Source of the DNA: Shewanella pneumatophori
GTDB taxonomy: Bacteria > Pseudomonadota > Gammaproteobacteria > Enterobacterales > Shewanellaceae
DNA length: 64,000 nucleotides
Assembly (NCBI RefSeq): GCF_023283895.1
Contig: NZ_JAKILB010000004.1
Coordinates: 62,001-126,000 of the forward strand
Direction: 5' to 3'
Translations under genes and position numbers: made by a program
The notes under the pieces: model-generated
The model's input: only the letters and a program-made list of their open reading frames with translations
Told to the model about the DNA's origin: nothing
Databases searched by the model: none
Shown here: in pieces, positions 61,729-64,000 of the stretch
How positions within the stretch are numbered: position 1 is the first letter of the stretch
Layout: each line of letters begins with the position of its first letter

Positions 61729-62622
61729 ATGAATCAAAAGATGCGAACTGTTGTAGCTGTAGCTATAACAAGTGTGAGTATGCTGCTGACAGGATGTGTG
61801 TCCACTCAGTCCGAAAGTGAACGACAAGCGTCGATTAGGGTTGCACCTGTTTCGCCTGACTATAAGCTAGAAATCACCTTAGCAAAATTAAATGAAATTT
61901 TAGCGTCAGTAGAGTTAACTCCTGAACAACGAGCACGATTCCATTATGACCGTGGTGTTATTTATGATCGTGTAGGCCTGCGTATATTAGGTCGTATCGA
62001 CTTTCATCAGGCATTAAAACTGCAGCCTAATCTTGCAGATGCTTATAACTTCCTAGGTATTTATTACACTCAGGAAAGTGAGTTCGAAAGTGCATATGAA
62101 GCATTTGATGCAGTATTGGAGTTGTCTCCTGATTATGATTACGCATTTTTGAATAGAGGGATCGCTTTATACTACGGTGAGCGTATGGAGCTGGCTGTTA
62201 ATGATATGAGCGATTTCTATATGCGAGATCCATCAGATGGCTACCGTGCATTATGGTTGTATTTAGCTGAAAGTGAAGTTGATCAACTTGCGGCTAAAAC
62301 TGAGCTCGCAGAACACAAAGCTAATTTACAAACCAATGCTTGGGCTACAGTGTTGGTTGATTATTACTTAGGTAATAAAACCAAAGAACAGGTGTTCTCA
62401 CTAGCTAAAGATGGTTTGAAGCACCCAGAAGAGTATGCAGAGCGTTTGTGTGAAGCGTATTTCTATATGGCAAAAATAGCTCAGAAAAAAGGTGATAACG
62501 CGGAAGCTGCTAATTACTTCCGGTTAGCCCTTGCAACTAATATTTATGATTTTGTAGAGCATCGCTACGCGAGACTGGAACTTGCAAGAACTAACGAGTT
62601 GTTAAAAACTAGCGTTAACTAA
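61729..62622 (+). CDS. nlpI: Lipoprotein NlpI
   Basis: Outer-membrane lipoprotein, 297 residues, a TPR scaffold that in E. coli recruits Prc protease and peptidoglycan hydrolases. Signal peptide with lipobox LLTGC near residues 19-23. TPR repeats are visible as FHYDRGVIYDRVGL, ADAYNFLGIYYTQESEFESAYEAFDAVLEL and YAFLNRGIALYYGERMELAVND, and a further helix pair is at the C-terminus (FVEHRYARLEL, as in E. coli). Adjacent to pnp, the standard order. Confidence 0.95.
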   Translation: MNQKMRTVVAVAITSVSMLLTGCVSTQSESERQASIRVAPVSPDYKLEITLAKLNEILASVELTPEQRARFHYDRGVIYDRVGLRILGRIDFHQALKLQPNLADAYNFLGIYYTQESEFESAYEAFDAVLELSPDYDYAFLNRGIALYYGERMELAVNDMSDFYMRDPSDGYRALWLYLAESEVDQLAAKTELAEHKANLQTNAWATVLVDYYLGNKTKEQVFSLAKDGLKHPEEYAERLCEAYFYMAKIAQKKGDNAEAANYFRLALATNIYDFVEHRYARLELARTNELLKTSVN

Positions 62623-62651
62623 TCGTTAGAGCGAGTGTCTTGCTGGTAATT

Positions 62652-62675
62652 AAAGCCCCTTATTGGGGCTTTTTT
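62652..62675 (+). terminator. Terminator after nlpI
   Basis: AAAGCCCC-TTATT-GGGGCTTT stem with T run. Confidence 0.9.
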
Positions 62676-62792
62676 ATTTTTGACTAGCCACAAATGGTTA
62701 TCAAGCCGATTTTACTGGCTAGTTTGGTAGCCAAAATATAGGTGAGCGGCTATAATTGCCGCCTTTGTAAACTCCCAGAATTACAGGTAAAC

Positions 62793-64000
62793 ATGTCAGG
62801 CTATAAAGTTGAGGTCGACAAACGTCGCACTTTCGCCATCATCTCTCACCCAGATGCGGGTAAAACCACCATTACTGAAAAGGTTCTTTTATTCGGAAAC
62901 GCTTTACAAAAAGCGGGTACAGTAAAGGGCAAAAAGTCAGGTCAGCATGCAAAATCTGACTGGATGGAGATGGAAAAAGACCGCGGGATCTCAATCACTA
63001 CGTCTGTAATGCAGTTTCCTTATAACGATGCATTAGTTAACCTTCTCGATACACCTGGTCACGAAGACTTTTCGGAAGATACTTATCGTACGCTTACGGC
63101 TGTTGACTCGTGCTTGATGGTTATCGATTCAGCTAAAGGTGTTGAGCAACGTACTATTAAACTGATGGAAGTAACACGTTTACGTGATACACCAATCGTT
63201 ACCTTCATGAACAAATTGGACCGTGATATTCGCGACCCAATCGAGTTGATGGATGAAGTTGAAGAAGTACTTAATATTGCCTGTGCCCCTATTACTTGGC
63301 CAATTGGCGCGGGTAAAGAGTTTAAGGGCGTTTACCACATTCTGCGTGATGAAGTGATTCTGTATCAGAATGGTATGGGCCACACGATTCAAGACTCTCG
63401 TATCATCAAGGGGCTTGATAACCCAGAGCTTGATGAAGCTATCGGTGGCTATGCCGCTGATATTCGCGATGAAATGGAGCTAGTTTTAGGTGCTTCTAAT
63501 GAATTTGATCACGATGCATTTTTAAAAGGCGAGCTTACCCCTGTGTACTTCGGTACTGCATTGGGTAACTTTGGTGTTGATCATATTCTTGACGGTATCG
63601 TTGAGTGGGCACCTACGCCACAGCCACGTGAAACAGAAGCGCGTGACGTTCAGCCAGAAGAAGAAAAATTCAGTGGTTTCGTATTTAAGATCCAAGCAAA
63701 CATGGATCCTAAGCATCGTGACCGCGTTGCCTTTATGCGTATTTGTTCTGGTCGATACGAGCAAGGTATGAAGATGCACCATGTACGTCTAGGTAAAGAC
63801 GTCAATGTGAGTGACGCACTAACCTTTATGGCTGGCGATCGTAACCGTGCAGAAGCAGCATACCCTGGTGACATTATTGGTTTACACAACCACGGTACAA
63901 TTCGCATTGGTGACACATTTACCCAAGGCGAAAAAATCCGCTTTACTGGTGTACCAAACTTTGCGCCAGAAATGTTCCGTCGTATTCGCTTAAAAGATCC
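62793..64000 (+). CDS. prfC: Peptide chain release factor 3 (5' part)
   Basis: GTPase that recycles RF1/RF2 from the ribosome. ATG 62793; the frame stays open to the window end (about 402 codons), so the C-terminus is missing. G-domain motifs: SHPDAGKTT (G1), RGISITTSV (switch I), [17 protein letters not shown] (G3) and FMNKLDRD (G4). This set, with [21 protein letters not shown], identifies RF3 rather than EF-G. Domain II begins near residue 285. Confidence 0.96.
   Translation, partial: MSGYKVEVDKRRTFAIISHPDAGKTTITEKVLLFGNALQKAGTVKGKKSGQHAKSDWMEMEKDRGISITTSVMQFPYNDALVNLLDTPGHEDFSEDTYRTLTAVDSCLMVIDSAKGVEQRTIKLMEVTRLRDTPIVTFMNKLDRDIRDPIELMDEVEEVLNIACAPITWPIGAGKEFKGVYHILRDEVILYQNGMGHTIQDSRIIKGLDNPELDEAIGGYAADIRDEMELVLGASNEFDHDAFLKGELTPVYFGTALGNFGVDHILDGIVEWAPTPQPRETEARDVQPEEEKFSGFVFKIQANMDPKHRDRVAFMRICSGRYEQGMKMHHVRLGKDVNVSDALTFMAGDRNRAEAAYPGDIIGLHNHGTIRIGDTFTQGEKIRFTGVPNFAPEMFRRIRLKD

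Overview
The window reads as a chromosome segment of a marine gammaproteobacterium, most probably a Shewanella. The evidence is the gene families and gene order: a Na+-translocating NADH:quinone reductase operon followed by apbE and nqrM, paired bacterioferritins, the order dnaK-dnaJ ... dapB-carA-carB-greA ... secD-secF-yhbY-rlmE-ftsH-folP-glmM-tpiA-secG-tRNA-rimP-nusA-infB-rbfA-truB-rpsO-pnp-nlpI-prfC, and moderate to low GC. The genus is an inference from synteny and protein similarity remembered from E. coli and Shewanella; no search was run.

Layout. 1-4.5 kb: 3' end of the nqr operon plus its two maturation factors. 4.7-5.8 kb: two bacterioferritin subunits with complementary active-site losses, behind Fur-like and FNR-like boxes. 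6-13.1 kb: a small orphan gene, a chemoreceptor, a LexA-boxed dinB, and two peptidases (PepD and an M17 enzyme). 13.2-14.6 kb: a gene-poor stretch that is the most interesting part of the window. It holds two tandem, diverged copies of one transcription unit: a promoter with a perfect TGTAAT-AAA-ATTACA palindrome over its -35 box, a structured RNA leader, a 30-32 codon ORF with an almost invariant C-terminus, a structured 3' region and a Rho-independent terminator. A decayed third 3' end may follow. 14.7-17.9 kb: a folate-independent methionine synthase pair (MesD/MesX type) on the minus strand and a TauE/SafE exporter. 17.9-20.4 kb: an accessory stretch with hairpin-rich non-coding DNA and orphan genes. 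20.4-27.5 kb: a purine permease, two proB paralogues, proA, a small membrane protein and an EamA transporter, with a short MITE-like element between the proB copies.

27.8-64 kb is conserved housekeeping sequence: heat-shock dnaK-dnaJ, an M48 lipoprotein protease, FklB, lysine (dapB) and carbamoyl-phosphate (carAB) synthesis, greA, a full-length copy of the MITE-like element, a secDF pair that lacks yajC, the yhbY/rlmE/ftsH/folP/glmM cluster, tpiA-secG, tRNA-Leu(GAG), tRNA-fMet, the rimP-nusA-infB-rbfA-truB-rpsO-pnp translation and RNA-turnover cluster with a GGDEF-EAL gene inserted on the opposite strand, nlpI, and the 5' part of prfC.

Several genes have non-ATG or relocated starts that the sequence context supports (dinB, carA, folP and rimP on TTG; glmM and pnp on GTG).
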